Position numbers and translations under genes: made by a program | From: Streptomyces tanashiensis | Lineage (GTDB): Bacteria; Actinomycetota; Actinomycetes; Streptomycetales; Streptomycetaceae | Direction: 5' to 3' | Length of the DNA: 64,000 bases | Assembly: GCF_014648895.1 (NCBI RefSeq) | Contig: NZ_BMRZ01000016.1 | Span: 124,001 to 188,000 of the forward strand | In this document: positions 51,011 to 60,193 of the stretch, in pieces | How positions within the stretch are numbered: position 1 is the stretch's first letter | Layout: every line of letters begins with the position of its first letter | Notes under the pieces: generated by a model | Database searches by the model: none | What the model was told of the DNA's origin: nothing | The model's input: the letters and a program-made list of their open reading frames with translations, nothing else

Positions 51011-52261
51011 ATGATCAAGGGTGGCTTGGCAGGCCGAATAGGCCGCATGGCGGGGGACAGCAGGCCGGAGCGCGTGCTGGTCGCCGCCAGTTTCGTCAAC
51101 CGGGTCGGCAACGGTCTGTTCAACGCGGCGTCGGCGCTGTATTTCACCTTCGTCGTGGGTCTGCCCGCAGTGCAGGTCGGTGCCGCGCTCACCATCGCCG
51201 GAGTGATCGGCCTGGGCGCGGGGATACCCGGCGGGCATCTCGCCGACCGGCGCGGCGCGCGCACGATCATGATGCTCGCCCTCGCGGTCCAGGCGGTGTC
51301 GATGGCGGCCCTCGTCCTCGTCGAGAGCTGGACCGCGCTCACGGTCATCGCGACGGTCGACCAGATCGCCGCGGCGGTCGGTGGGGCGGCCTGGGGCGCT
51401 CTGGTGGTCCGGGTCGGGGGTGATCGCCCGGCCAGGTTTCGAGCGAAGCTGCGCACCTTCGTCAACCTGGGCGTCGTCCTGGGAACGGTGGGCGCCGGGC
51501 TGGCGCTGGCCGCGAACACCCGCGGCGCCTATGTCGCACTGATCCTCGGCAACGCGGCGAGCTTCGCCCTGTGTGCTGCGCTGTTGCTCCTGCTACCTCG
51601 CTACCCGGTGCTGGCGGCACCGCCGCAGCAGCGTCGCTGGCTCGCGTTCGCGGACCGTCCGTTCCTGACGTTCACCGCCCTCTACGGGGCCATGGGACTG
51701 CAGTATCCGGTGGTTTCCCTGCTCCTGCCGATCTGGATCTCCCAGCACACCGAAGCGCCGCGCTGGACTGTGGCCGCGCTGTTCGCCGTCAATTCCGCCT
51801 TCTGCGTGCTGATGCAGACCAGGATCGGCTCGCGTATCGAGACCCCGCACGACGGCGGCAGGGCGTTTCGCACCGCGGGGCTGCTCTTCCTCGTCAGCTG
51901 CCCGATGATGGCGCTGGCGGCGTACGCCCCTGTCTGGGCCGCGGCGGGACTGGTCCTGGCAGCGATCTTCGTCCACAGCCTGGGAGAGGTCTGGGAGTCC
52001 TCGGCGTGCTTCGCCCTGGGTTTCGGTCTTGCCCCCGACCACGCCCAGGGTCAATACCAAGGTGTCCTCGGTCTCGGTTTCAGCACGGGCCAGGCTCTCG
52101 CCCCCGCGATTCTCACCACGGTGGTGCTCGGCCTCGGCACGGCAGGCTGGCTGCTGCTGGCGTTGTTCTTCGCGGCGCTGGGTGCTGCCGGCCCATCTCT
52201 TGCCCGCTGGGGTATGCGGACCCGGCCGCAGCCGGGCGTTGCCGCGAAAGTGACGGGATGA
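51011..52261 (+). CDS. MFS transporter
   Basis: A 416-residue protein with about twelve membrane segments in two halves, of the major facilitator superfamily. The loop between segments 2 and 3 reads GIPGGHLADRRGARTIMM, the family motif A, and the second half repeats it weakly. This is the size and form of drug-H+ antiporters. ATG 51011 is chosen as the first start before the membrane part; no strong ribosome binding site is seen. The substrate cannot be named. It is convergent with the GNAT gene. Confidence 0.87.
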   Translation: MIKGGLAGRIGRMAGDSRPERVLVAASFVNRVGNGLFNAASALYFTFVVGLPAVQVGAALTIAGVIGLGAGIPGGHLADRRGARTIMMLALAVQAVSMAALVLVESWTALTVIATVDQIAAAVGGAAWGALVVRVGGDRPARFRAKLRTFVNLGVVLGTVGAGLALAANTRGAYVALILGNAASFALCAALLLLLPRYPVLAAPPQQRRWLAFADRPFLTFTALYGAMGLQYPVVSLLLPIWISQHTEAPRWTVAALFAVNSAFCVLMQTRIGSRIETPHDGGRAFRTAGLLFLVSCPMMALAAYAPVWAAAGLVLAAIFVHSLGEVWESSACFALGFGLAPDHAQGQYQGVLGLGFSTGQALAPAILTTVVLGLGTAGWLLLALFFAALGAAGPSLARWGMRTRPQPGVAAKVTG

Positions 52262-52446
52262 CAAGGGAGTAGGCGCCAGAAGTCTTCCGCGTGGTGTGGA
52301 GCGGTGCGCGTGCGCGTGCGTGTGCATCGCGCTGCCGCTGGAGCAGCGACCTGGCATGGGTGGTCAGGCCGCCTGGCCGTAGCCCTCCGCGCCGGGGCCA
52401 TCGCCGCGCAGCGGACGGCCGACGTGGGGCTCCGCGTCGGATCAGG

Positions 52447-52914
52447 TCAGGGTGCCGCGTTGCGCAGGTCGGGTCGGTTCCTGGGCAGTCCGAAGCCCGC
52501 CATCTCCTTCTCCTCGTAGGACAGGAACCCCAGGCTGCGATAGAACGCGTGGTTGCGTGTGCCCTCGGGCGTCGACTCGTGGTCCGTGGACAGGAGGAAG
52601 AAGCGGCAGTGCGAGTACCGCCGCATGAGGTGCTCGACCAGGGACCGGCCTACGCCCTGCCGGTGGTACGCCGGGTTGACCACGACATCCTGGACGTAGC
52701 AGATGTGTTCGTCGTCGGAGATCGTCCGGGCCAGACCGAGGAGTGCTCCCGAACCGTCTCGTGCCGTGATGACCAGGTGGGAGTTGGCCAGCCCCCGGCA
52801 CAGCCTGTCGACGTCGCGGGTGTACCCCTCCCAGCCGACCGAGCCGTACAGGCTCAGCATCTCCTCCGCATCGAATGCGTCCTCTGTCGCTATGAACACG
52901 CTGCAACCCTCCAT
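52447..52914 (-). CDS. GNAT-family N-acetyltransferase
   Basis: A 155-residue acetyltransferase. The acetyl-CoA binding motif is VVVNPAYHRQGVGRSLVEHL, with the Q/RxxGxG/A signature, followed by FFLLSTDHES and a closing helix-strand (NHAFYRSLGFLSYEEKEM). The substrate is unknown; the form is that of small-molecule or N-terminal acetyltransferases. ATG 52914 is used; GTG 52929 would add five residues. It lies 38 bases from the end of the TetR gene on the same strand. Confidence 0.88.
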   Translation of the reverse strand: MEGCSVFIATEDAFDAEEMLSLYGSVGWEGYTRDVDRLCRGLANSHLVITARDGSGALLGLARTISDDEHICYVQDVVVNPAYHRQGVGRSLVEHLMRRYSHCRFFLLSTDHESTPEGTRNHAFYRSLGFLSYEEKEMAGFGLPRNRPDLRNAAP

Positions 52915-52951
52915 GTCGCTTCGTGACACATCTGTTTGCCCCGCTCACCGC

Positions 52952-53572
52952 TCACAGAACGGAAGCCCCGGGAGCCGTGAAGATCCGGTCCAGGTGGTGG
53001 CGGAGCACCGCGACAGCCGCCTCCGGACTCCTCTGACCCACGAGGACGCTGGTGCCCAGGGTCGCCGCCATCGCGAGCAGGCTGATGGCCTCCGTCCGCG
53101 CGTCGGCGTCCGGGTCGGCCAGGCCGGCCCCCTGCGCCTGCTCGAGGAGTCCGGCCATGGCGTTCTCCGCGGTGTCGGGGTTGTCGATGAAGGGCTGGGC
53201 GGCCAGCGCCTTGTCGGTCACCGACAGGATCGCGTAGGAGCTGTACAGCAGGTGAAACGTACGGCTCTCCTCGTCGGTCGGCAGCGAGGACGACAGCAGC
53301 GCCTCCACCATGGCGCGCGGGCCCGGGTCCGGGCCGGCGGCAGCCAAGCAGGCACCCACCCTGGCGGTGAAGCGGTCGGTCAGGTGCCGGAGGCCGTAGA
53401 AGAGAAGCTTCTCCTTGGTCTCGAAGTAGTACTGCACGAGCCGGAGTGACACACCGGCCTCCGCGGCCACATCGCGCATGCCGACGGCATGCAGCCCCTG
53501 CCGCGCCGCGACCCGGATGAGGGCCTCGGCGATCTGCGCGCGCCGCTCCTCGTGATCCACACGCTTCGGCAT
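52952..53572 (-). CDS. TetR-family repressor
   Basis: A 206-residue regulator. The N-terminal helix-turn-helix (about 10-55) reads AEALIRVAARQGLHAVGMRD and AGVSLRLVQYYFETKEKLL, the TetR signature. The C-terminal part is the helical ligand-binding and dimerisation domain. It is divergent from an alpha/beta hydrolase gene across a 127-base region that holds a pair of repeated, imperfectly palindromic sites, so it very probably represses itself and the hydrolase until an effector binds. Confidence 0.9.
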   Translation of the reverse strand: MPKRVDHEERRAQIAEALIRVAARQGLHAVGMRDVAAEAGVSLRLVQYYFETKEKLLFYGLRHLTDRFTARVGACLAAAGPDPGPRAMVEALLSSSLPTDEESRTFHLLYSSYAILSVTDKALAAQPFIDNPDTAENAMAGLLEQAQGAGLADPDADARTEAISLLAMAATLGTSVLVGQRSPEAAVAVLRHHLDRIFTAPGASVL

Positions 53573-53631
53573 GTTCCCGTGTCTCCGCCCGTCGACAGTG
53601 GGGTCGCGCTCCGCTACCCGAATCCCTTCAT

Positions 53632-53669
53632 GATACCGATGTACCACATTGATGATACGGTCGTACCAC
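53632..53669. promoter_or_regulatory. Likely TetR operator, two direct repeats
   Basis: GATACCGATGTACCAC (53632-53647) and GATACGGTCGTACCAC (53654-53669) are repeated with a 22-base period, two helical turns. Each is an imperfect palindrome (GATAC against GGTAC on the other strand). They lie in the intergenic region between the divergent TetR and hydrolase genes, just before the hydrolase ribosome binding site. Confidence 0.65.
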
Positions 53670-53699
53670 GAAGAACGGATCTTCATCGGAGGTGCCGCC

Positions 53700-54641
53700 G
53701 TGCCCGAGAACGCCGCCCGCATACGCCGCGACGTCGGCCGCTACGTCAACGACACGCTGCGCGACCGCTACTTCGCCGCCGCCGAAACCCTCTACGCGAT
53801 GGGGGCAGCCGCCCGCTCCGAGACGGACGTCGAGACCAGCTTCGGCACCACCCATGTCTACCGGTACGGGCCCTCGGACCCCGCGGCCGAGTCCCGGACG
53901 CCGATCGTCCTGATTCACGGCGCGGGCTACAGCTCGGCGATGTGGTACCCCAACACCCCCGGGCTCAGCCTCAACCGCCCCGTGTACGCCCTCGACACCC
54001 CCGGCGACGCCAACCGCAGCATCCACCGCGAACCCATGTGGCAGCCCGAGCGCGCCGCGCAGTGGATGGACGAGGCCCTCGACGCGCTCGGCCTCGACCG
54101 GGTCCACCTCGTCGGCTCCTCCTACGGCGGCTGGCTGGTGCTCAACCAGGCACACCTGCGGCCCGGACGGCTCGCCTCGGTCACCGCCCTCGACCCCGGC
54201 GGCCTGGAGAAGGTCGGCTTGCGCTTCTTCACCTGGGTCTTCATCAGCCTGTTCGCCACCTTCGCCCCGAAGGCATTGCGCCCGCGTCTCGCTGCGTGGC
54301 TGGACCAGCCGGTCATCGCCATCCCCGAGATGCGCGAGTGGATCCAGCTCGGCGCCCGCGCGTACCGTATCCGCCGCCCCGCACCGCTGCCGCTGACCGA
54401 GGACGCGCTGCGATCCATCCGGACCCCGCTCTACGTCATCATGGGCAAGCACAGCCTGCTCGTACACCCCAAGCGCCAGCTGGAACGCGTACCGCGCCTC
54501 GTCCCCGGAGCCCGCGCTGAGATCATCACCGCGACCGGACACGGCCCGCAGATCGACCACCCCGACGTGGTCAACGCGCGGATGCTGAGCTTCATGGAGG
54601 ACGCCGACTCCGTCGACCCCGCTGCGGTCGGCGGCGCATAG
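53700..54641 (+). CDS. Alpha/beta hydrolase
   Basis: A 313-residue alpha/beta-fold hydrolase. The oxyanion region is IVLIHGAGYSSAMWY, the nucleophile elbow is VGSSYGGW with the middle Ser, and the catalytic His is in GHGPQIDHP; the acid is probably Asp or Glu in the strand before it (IMGKHSLL region). GTG 53700 is chosen because GGAGG lies 7 bases upstream; the longer frame from 53649 would run through the operator. It is probably induced by the same compound that releases the divergent TetR protein, so it may be an esterase or lactonase that degrades it. Confidence 0.88.
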   Translation: MPENAARIRRDVGRYVNDTLRDRYFAAAETLYAMGAAARSETDVETSFGTTHVYRYGPSDPAAESRTPIVLIHGAGYSSAMWYPNTPGLSLNRPVYALDTPGDANRSIHREPMWQPERAAQWMDEALDALGLDRVHLVGSSYGGWLVLNQAHLRPGRLASVTALDPGGLEKVGLRFFTWVFISLFATFAPKALRPRLAAWLDQPVIAIPEMREWIQLGARAYRIRRPAPLPLTEDALRSIRTPLYVIMGKHSLLVHPKRQLERVPRLVPGARAEIITATGHGPQIDHPDVVNARMLSFMEDADSVDPAAVGGA

Positions 54642-54674
54642 GGATGCCGTCGCTCCACCAACCACCAGGTGGGG

Positions 54675-55355
54675 TCAGCGGGGGCTGGGCGGGGTCAGGC
54701 CGGCCTCGTGCGCGGCGATGGCCGCCTCCACCCGGTTGCGCGCGTCCAGCTTCGTCAGCACGGCGCTGACGTGTGCTTTCACCGTGCCCTCGACGAGGTG
54801 CAGTCGGCTCGCGATCTCCGCGTTGGACAGGCCTGCGCCGAGTCCGGCCAGCACATCGCGCTCCCGCTCCGTCAGACGGTCGAGGGAGCGGTGGGGGTGT
54901 GCCGACCGGTGGGCGCGCATCCCGGCGATGACCCGGCCGGCGACACGCGGCGACAGGTAGGCGCCGCCCGCGCCGACCGCCCGTACGCCGTTGAGGAGTT
55001 CCCTCGGATCGTCCGCCTTGAGCAGGAAGCCGTCCGCGCCTTCCTCCAACGCCCTGGTGATGTAGTCGTCCTGGCCGAACGTCGTCAGCATGATCACACC
55101 GACCGGCGTCGGCTCCGCGCGAAGCCGCGCCACCGCCGTCAGCCCGTCGAGGCCCGGCATCTGGATGTCGAGCAGGACTACGTCCGGCCGGTGCCGGCGG
55201 GTGAGTGCGATGGCCTCGCGCCCGTCGCCCGCCTCGGCGACCACGTCGGCGTGCGGGTCCCGGGCCAGGATGGCGCGAACGCCGGCCCGGACCATCGCCT
55301 CGTCGTCGGCTACCAGGACCCGGATCGGGCGGCTGTGCGGTGTCGTCTCTTCCAC
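54675..55355 (-). CDS. LuxR-family response regulator
   Basis: A 226-residue NarL-type regulator. The receiver has VADDEA, the phosphorylation Asp in VVLLDIQMPG, Thr in MLTTF and Lys in FLLKAD. The output helix-turn-helix starts at LTERERDVLAGLGAG. It lies at the left edge of an ABC exporter and sensor kinase cluster on the other strand and is the likely partner of the kinase at 57473-59101, controlling the exporter genes between them. Confidence 0.9.
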   Translation of the reverse strand: MEETTPHSRPIRVLVADDEAMVRAGVRAILARDPHADVVAEAGDGREAIALTRRHRPDVVLLDIQMPGLDGLTAVARLRAEPTPVGVIMLTTFGQDDYITRALEEGADGFLLKADDPRELLNGVRAVGAGGAYLSPRVAGRVIAGMRAHRSAHPHRSLDRLTERERDVLAGLGAGLSNAEIASRLHLVEGTVKAHVSAVLTKLDARNRVEAAIAAHEAGLTPPSPR

Positions 55356-55594
55356 GCGACGAGCCTACGGTCGTCCCACCGCTGCGCGGGGCGCCGCTAC
55401 CGCGGATCCGTCCTGGGTCGCAGCGGCCCCCCGACGAAAGGCAGGGCGCCCCTTCCCTTCGGCCCATGGGCGTCGGCCGCGGGCGCTCGTAGCGTCGCTG
55501 CCGTACGGGGGTCGTGGCTGCTGCCACGTGCCGTACGCCGCGCTCCGCGTCCCGTGCGCCGAGTACCGCGGCCGACAGCGAAGGAACTACTTCC

Positions 55595-56533
55595 GTGATC
55601 AGCCTCCGAGGACTGACCAAACGCTACGGCGACACCCTGGCCGTGGACGACCTGACGTTCGACGTCCGTGCCGGTCGGGTGACCGGCTTCCTGGGCCCCA
55701 ACGGGGCCGGGAAGTCGACGACGATGCGCATGGTCCTGGGCCTCGACCACCCCACGCGCGGGCGGGCGCTGGTCGCCGGCCGGCCCTACGAGGACCTGCG
55801 CCGTCCGTTGCGGGCGGTCGGCGCGATGCTGGACGCCCGGGCCGTCCACCCGGCCCGTTCCGGCCGCGCGCACCTGTTGGCCCAGGCCCGGTCCAACGGC
55901 ATCCCGGCCCGCCGCGTGGAAGAGGTGCTGGAGACGGTGGGCCTGGCGAAGGCGGCCCGCAGGCCGGCCGGCACGTACTCGCTGGGCATGAGCGGGCGTC
56001 TGGGTGTGGCGGGCGCCCTGCTCGGCGACCCGCCCGTACTGATCCTGGACGAGCCGGTCAACGGCCTCGACCCGGACGGTGTGCGGTGGATCCGCCGACT
56101 CGTTCGCGACCAGGCGGCGGAGGGGCGCACCGTGTTCCTCTCCAGCCATCTGATGAGCGAGATGCAGGTGACGGCCGATCACCTCGTCGTCATCGGGCGG
56201 GGGCGGCTGCTGAGCGACACCTCCATGGCGGAGTTCCTGGCCGCCGCGTCGCCGGCGTCGGCCCGCGCCTCGGTGCCCGATCCGGAGGCGCGGTCCAGAC
56301 TGGTCCGCCGCCTGGCGGCAGTGGACGGCGTGAGCGTCGAGGCGGCGGCGGACGGCACGGTGGCCGTCGCGGGCAGGACCGCTGCCGAGGTCGGCGACCT
56401 CGCCCACGAGTGCGGAGTACGGCTACACGCGCTGAGTGACGTCCGGGTGTCGCTGGAGCAGGCGTACATGGACCTGACCGCGCGAAGCGTCGAGTACGCG
56501 ACGGGCACCGACGACGACGGGGGACGAGGGTGA
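55595..56533 (+). CDS. ABC exporter ATP-binding protein
   Basis: A 312-residue ATPase of the bacitracin/daunorubicin-resistance type. Walker A is GPNGAGKST, Walker B is PPVLILDEPVNGLD, and the switch His is in FLSSHLMSEM. The signature motif is unusual: YSLGMSGRLGVAG, where most relatives have SLGMRQRLGIA. GTG 55595 is used, with AAGGA upstream. The stop overlaps the permease start (GTGA). With that permease it would export a peptide or lipid-like antibiotic, or sense it for the adjacent kinase. Confidence 0.9.
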   Translation: MISLRGLTKRYGDTLAVDDLTFDVRAGRVTGFLGPNGAGKSTTMRMVLGLDHPTRGRALVAGRPYEDLRRPLRAVGAMLDARAVHPARSGRAHLLAQARSNGIPARRVEEVLETVGLAKAARRPAGTYSLGMSGRLGVAGALLGDPPVLILDEPVNGLDPDGVRWIRRLVRDQAAEGRTVFLSSHLMSEMQVTADHLVVIGRGRLLSDTSMAEFLAAASPASARASVPDPEARSRLVRRLAAVDGVSVEAAADGTVAVAGRTAAEVGDLAHECGVRLHALSDVRVSLEQAYMDLTARSVEYATGTDDDGGRG

Positions 56534-57348
56534 GCACGACGACCATGGCGATGGCCGATGGCGGGCGGACCGTGGGCGACGGGCGGGAGCCGGAAGGGCG
56601 CCGGGCCGGCGGTCTCGCCGGGGCCGTCGCCTCGGAGTGGACGAAACTGTGGTCCGTCCGGGCCGCCTCCCTCAGCCTCGTGGCGGGCTTGGTGATCACC
56701 GGAATCTTCACCTTCTACTACGCCTCGATCGCCCGCATCAACGAGCATCCGGTCCAGCCCGTCGGGAACGCGGCGGCCTCCTCCGTCGTCGTCACACAGT
56801 TCGTCTTCGTCGTCCTGGCCGTGGTCGCGGTGACCTCCGAGTACACGGCGGGGACGGTGCGCGCCTCGCTGTTGTGGGTGCCGCGGCGACATCGGGTCCA
56901 GGCGGCGAAGGCACTGGTGGCGGGCGTGGTCGCGTTCCTCGGCGGTGGCGCGTTCGCCGTGGTGGGGACGGCCGTGGCCTGGTCGGCGTTCGACGGCCGG
57001 GCCTCGTTCGACGCGGGCACGACCCTCGGGCAGGCCGTCGCCGTCGGGGTCTACCAGGGGCTCGTCGCCGTGCTCACCGTCGGCGTGGCCTTCGCCGCGC
57101 GGCACCCGGCCGGCGCGCTGTCGGTCCTGGTCACACTGTTGTGGGCGCTGCCGAGCGTGCTCCTGGGGCTGGGCGGCGACACGCTCGCGGCCGTGAACGA
57201 CCGTCTGCCCCACGGAGCGGGCGACCACTTCCTGCGCGTCGGCGGCGACGGCCCGTACTCCTCGGCGACGGCCGTGCTCATCGTGGCAGCCTGGACCGCG
57301 GCGGCGCACCTCATCGGCCTGTACGTGCTGCGCCGCAGGGACGCCTGA
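56530..57348 (+). CDS. ABC exporter permease
   Basis: A 272-residue membrane protein with six hydrophobic segments (for example SLVAGLVITGIFTFYYASI, VTQFVFVVLAVVAVTSEY, VAVLTVGVAFAARHPAGAL and VLIVAAWTAAAHLIGLYVL). The EYTAGTVRASLLWVPRR stretch after segment 2 is typical of ABC-2 permeases of this group. GTG 56530 overlaps the ATPase stop, so the two are made in equal amounts. It forms the pore of the exporter. Confidence 0.88.
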   Translation: MSTTTMAMADGGRTVGDGREPEGRRAGGLAGAVASEWTKLWSVRAASLSLVAGLVITGIFTFYYASIARINEHPVQPVGNAAASSVVVTQFVFVVLAVVAVTSEYTAGTVRASLLWVPRRHRVQAAKALVAGVVAFLGGGAFAVVGTAVAWSAFDGRASFDAGTTLGQAVAVGVYQGLVAVLTVGVAFAARHPAGALSVLVTLLWALPSVLLGLGGDTLAAVNDRLPHGAGDHFLRVGGDGPYSSATAVLIVAAWTAAAHLIGLYVLRRRDA

Positions 57349-57472
57349 CGCGGCGTCGGTCCCGGTCCTGTCTCGTCGCCCGCCGAAGCCACCGTCCGGC
57401 CGGGCGGGCCCGTCCCACAGAATCGACCGGGTACGTACGCCATGTCATCGGCCGGAAGGACATCCACGCACC

Positions 57473-59101
57473 ATGCGGCACCCTCGCATCCCCCCGGTCA
57501 GGTTCGTACTCATCGACGGAGCGCTGTGGGGCGTGCTCGCCGCCGCCACCGGGTACGGGTTCCGGGACGCGGGCGGGGCCTCGCTGGTCATGGACCTGCT
57601 GCTCCCGCTGACCGTGCTGGCCGTGGCCGTGCCGCTTTCCCGTACCCGGCCCGGGGTCGCGGTGCTCCTCGTCAACGGGCTGTGCGCACTGGGCCTGGCC
57701 GACGCGGCGACCCCCGCCAACGCCCATGTCCTCTCGCTGGCCATGCTGAGCTGTCTGCTCGGTGTGCGGGTCGCCCGAGGCCGGGGCCCGCTGCTGGTGC
57801 TCGCCTCCTGCCTCGCCGTCGACATCGCGGCCTGCGCGGTGCTGCGGGTACCGGCCGTGTGGTGGTTCTACGCGCTGACCGTGCTGCCTACCGCCCTCCT
57901 GCTGCCGTGGCTGGCGGGACGGCACTGGCGCGGCCGGCGAGAACTCGTACGGGAAGGATGGCGGCTGGCCCGGAGCCTGCAGGAACGGCAGCACCTCGTC
58001 GCGGAGCGGGCCCGTCTGACCGAACGGGCGGACATCGCCGCTGACATGCACGATTCTCTCGGCCATGCGCTGAGCCTGGTCGCCCTGCGCGCCGGAGCCC
58101 TGGAACTCTCCCCCGACCTCACCGAGGGCGACCGCGCCGACCTCGCCGAGCTGCGCGGCACGATCGCGGACGCCGTCGAGCAGCTGCGGGAGACCGTCGC
58201 CGTCCTGCACGAACCGGGGACGGGCCCGTACCCGGGGACGGGCCCGTCCGGCCTGCCCGTCAAGGACACCGTGGAGGACCTCCTCAGCCGGGCGGTCGCC
58301 TCGGGGGTACCGGTGCGCTGGGAGCGGCGTGGAGCGGTACCCGTGCTCCCGCCGATGGTCGAACGCGGGATGTACCGGGTGGTGCAGGAGGCCCTCACCA
58401 ACGCCTTGAAGCACGCCCCGGACAGCAAGGTCAGCGTGGCGATCGACCACGAGCCCGACCGCACCCGCGTGACCGTCGTGAACGCGGCCGCGCCCGGGGC
58501 CGGGGCCGGGCAGTCCGGAGGCCAGGCGGCCGACATGGGCGGCCGGGGACTGACCGGGCTGCGGGAGCGGGTGACGGTCCTCGGCGGCACCCTGCGGACC
58601 GGCCCGCACCGGGGCGGCTTCCGCGTCACCGCCGTCCTCCCTCACCGGCCCCCTGCCCAGGCGACGCCACCCGGCACCGACACGGCCGTCGGTTCCGCCC
58701 AGGAGGCCACCGAACGCCACGCGGCGGTACGGCGCTCCGCACGCCGCCGGTCGATCGCGGCCTTCGCGGCGCCGGTCGTCGCGGCGGCGTTCTTCGTACC
58801 GGCCGCTGTCTACCTGGCCTGGCAGCTGACGACCGGTGTGCTGACACCGGCCCGGTTCGACGAGCTGGAACCGGGCCGGTCCCGCACCGAGCTCACCCAT
58901 CTGCTCCCGGGCGGTGCCTTCCCGTACCCTCCCGACCACGCCCGTTCCGCCCCCCGACCGCCGGGTGCCGCTTGCGAGTTCTACCGCTCGGGCCGCGACC
59001 TGTTCGACCAGGTCGACCTCTACCGCCTCTGCTGGACCGACGGCCGCCTCGTGGCCAAAGACACCTGGGAGGCGACCGACAGCGGCCGTACGTCCGGATG
59101 A
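57473..59101 (+). CDS. Sensor histidine kinase with extra C-terminal exported domain
   Basis: A 542-residue protein. The first 150 residues hold four to five membrane segments. The dimerisation box is DIAADMHDSLGHALSLVALR, with His193 as phospho-acceptor, followed by a HATPase domain (EALTNALKHAP, GGRGLTGLRERV). Most such kinases end here, near residue 395. This one has a basic linker, a further membrane segment (about 425-450, AAFAAPVVAAAFFVPAAVYL) and a domain of about 90 residues with two cysteines (RFDELEPGRSRTELTHLLPG, CEFYRSGRDL, LYRLCWTDGRLVAKDTW) that resembles SmpA/BamE-like folds. It would lie outside the membrane. The partner is the regulator at 54675-55355. Confidence 0.88.
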   Translation: MRHPRIPPVRFVLIDGALWGVLAAATGYGFRDAGGASLVMDLLLPLTVLAVAVPLSRTRPGVAVLLVNGLCALGLADAATPANAHVLSLAMLSCLLGVRVARGRGPLLVLASCLAVDIAACAVLRVPAVWWFYALTVLPTALLLPWLAGRHWRGRRELVREGWRLARSLQERQHLVAERARLTERADIAADMHDSLGHALSLVALRAGALELSPDLTEGDRADLAELRGTIADAVEQLRETVAVLHEPGTGPYPGTGPSGLPVKDTVEDLLSRAVASGVPVRWERRGAVPVLPPMVERGMYRVVQEALTNALKHAPDSKVSVAIDHEPDRTRVTVVNAAAPGAGAGQSGGQAADMGGRGLTGLRERVTVLGGTLRTGPHRGGFRVTAVLPHRPPAQATPPGTDTAVGSAQEATERHAAVRRSARRRSIAAFAAPVVAAAFFVPAAVYLAWQLTTGVLTPARFDELEPGRSRTELTHLLPGGAFPYPPDHARSAPRPPGAACEFYRSGRDLFDQVDLYRLCWTDGRLVAKDTWEATDSGRTSG

Positions 59102-59380
59102 TCCAGGAAACCTACTGTCGGGCGTCAGATCCACCCCATGGCCGGGACCGATACGAGGCCCAGCACGTGCTGGGTGAGTTGCCGAGACCGGCGGTGTACA
59201 CACGGCCACCCGACCTGATCCCCGAAGCGCTCGCCGCTGCTCCCCGGAGGTCATGCTCCGCTGGTCAGAGAGCAGACCGGCGGCCGTGTCGTCCGGTCCC
59301 TCTGCCACGAGCCGATCCGCCGCCCTGCGACGAGGACGCGCCTCTCGACCCAGGTACCCGGTCTTCCGGTCGCTTCGTAC

Positions 59381-60193
59381 TCACGGCGTCCCGCGAACCG
59401 TGACGACCGGGCAGTGCGCGTGGGTCATGACGGCCTGGCTCACCGAACCCAGGAGAAGTCCGGCGAGACCGCTGCGCCCGCGGGCACCGACCACCACAAG
59501 CTGAGCCGTCCTGCTCGCCTCGAGCAGCACCTCGCGCGCCTTGCCGCTCACCACGTTCCGTGAGACGGCGACATCCGGATGAGCGTCCCCGCGGCCCGCA
59601 ATCGCTTGGGCCAGCAGCTGTTCCGCGGCCTCCGGCGCCGAGCCGGGTGAAGACTTGTCCGGCTGCCACGCATGAACAGCCACAAGGTCGGCCCGCCGCA
59701 GTACGGCTTCGGCGAAAGCGACGTCGATTGCTGCGTCACTGTCAGGGGACCCGTCGACCCCCAGTACGACAGGCCCAGTGCCGACGGAGGTCCGGTGCTC
59801 CTCACGGACCGTCATCACCGGGCAACGGCTGCGGGCGGCCAAGGACACAGGTGTGGATCCCAGCAGCAGGCCCGCGATGCCTCCCATGCCTCTGGAGCCG
59901 ACGACGATCAGGTCAGCGACCTGCGACTCAAGTTCCAGCACGTGTACCACGTCACCCGTCACCACGGCCCTGGTCACTTGGACCTCCGGCGCCACCCCGA
60001 GGGCGTGGGCCGCCGCCTTGTCGACCAGCGTCCTGGAACCCGGGTCCGGCACCTGGTGCCTGGGCTTGATCGGGATCTCGGCATGCACCACACGCAGCGC
60101 AGCGCCGCGCCGCGCCGCCGCTGCGGCGGCTGCCTCAGCGGCGGTGAGGCTCATGGACGAGCCATCCACCCCGACGACGACCAGATTGCCCAT
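59381..60193 (-). CDS. Universal stress protein, two UspA domains
   Basis: A 270-residue cytoplasmic protein with two tandem UspA domains, about 1-140 and 145-270. Each ends in the ATP-binding pattern G-2x-G-9x-G(S/T): GSRGMGGIAGLLLGSTPVSL and GARGRSGLAGLLLGSVSQAV. Such proteins bind ATP and help cells during hypoxia, starvation or dormancy; in actinomycetes they are often controlled by a dormancy regulator. ATG 60193 is used, with GGAG 7 bases upstream; GTG 60199 is also possible. It stands alone. Confidence 0.92.
   Translation of the reverse strand: MGNLVVVGVDGSSMSLTAAEAAAAAAARRGAALRVVHAEIPIKPRHQVPDPGSRTLVDKAAAHALGVAPEVQVTRAVVTGDVVHVLELESQVADLIVVGSRGMGGIAGLLLGSTPVSLAARSRCPVMTVREEHRTSVGTGPVVLGVDGSPDSDAAIDVAFAEAVLRRADLVAVHAWQPDKSSPGSAPEAAEQLLAQAIAGRGDAHPDVAVSRNVVSGKAREVLLEASRTAQLVVVGARGRSGLAGLLLGSVSQAVMTHAHCPVVTVRGTP

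Noticed and set aside
55970..56020. Altered ABC signature motif as a sign of an inactive ATPase
   Set aside because: Walker A, Walker B and the switch histidine are intact, and signature variants are known in this exporter group, so loss of function is not supported.
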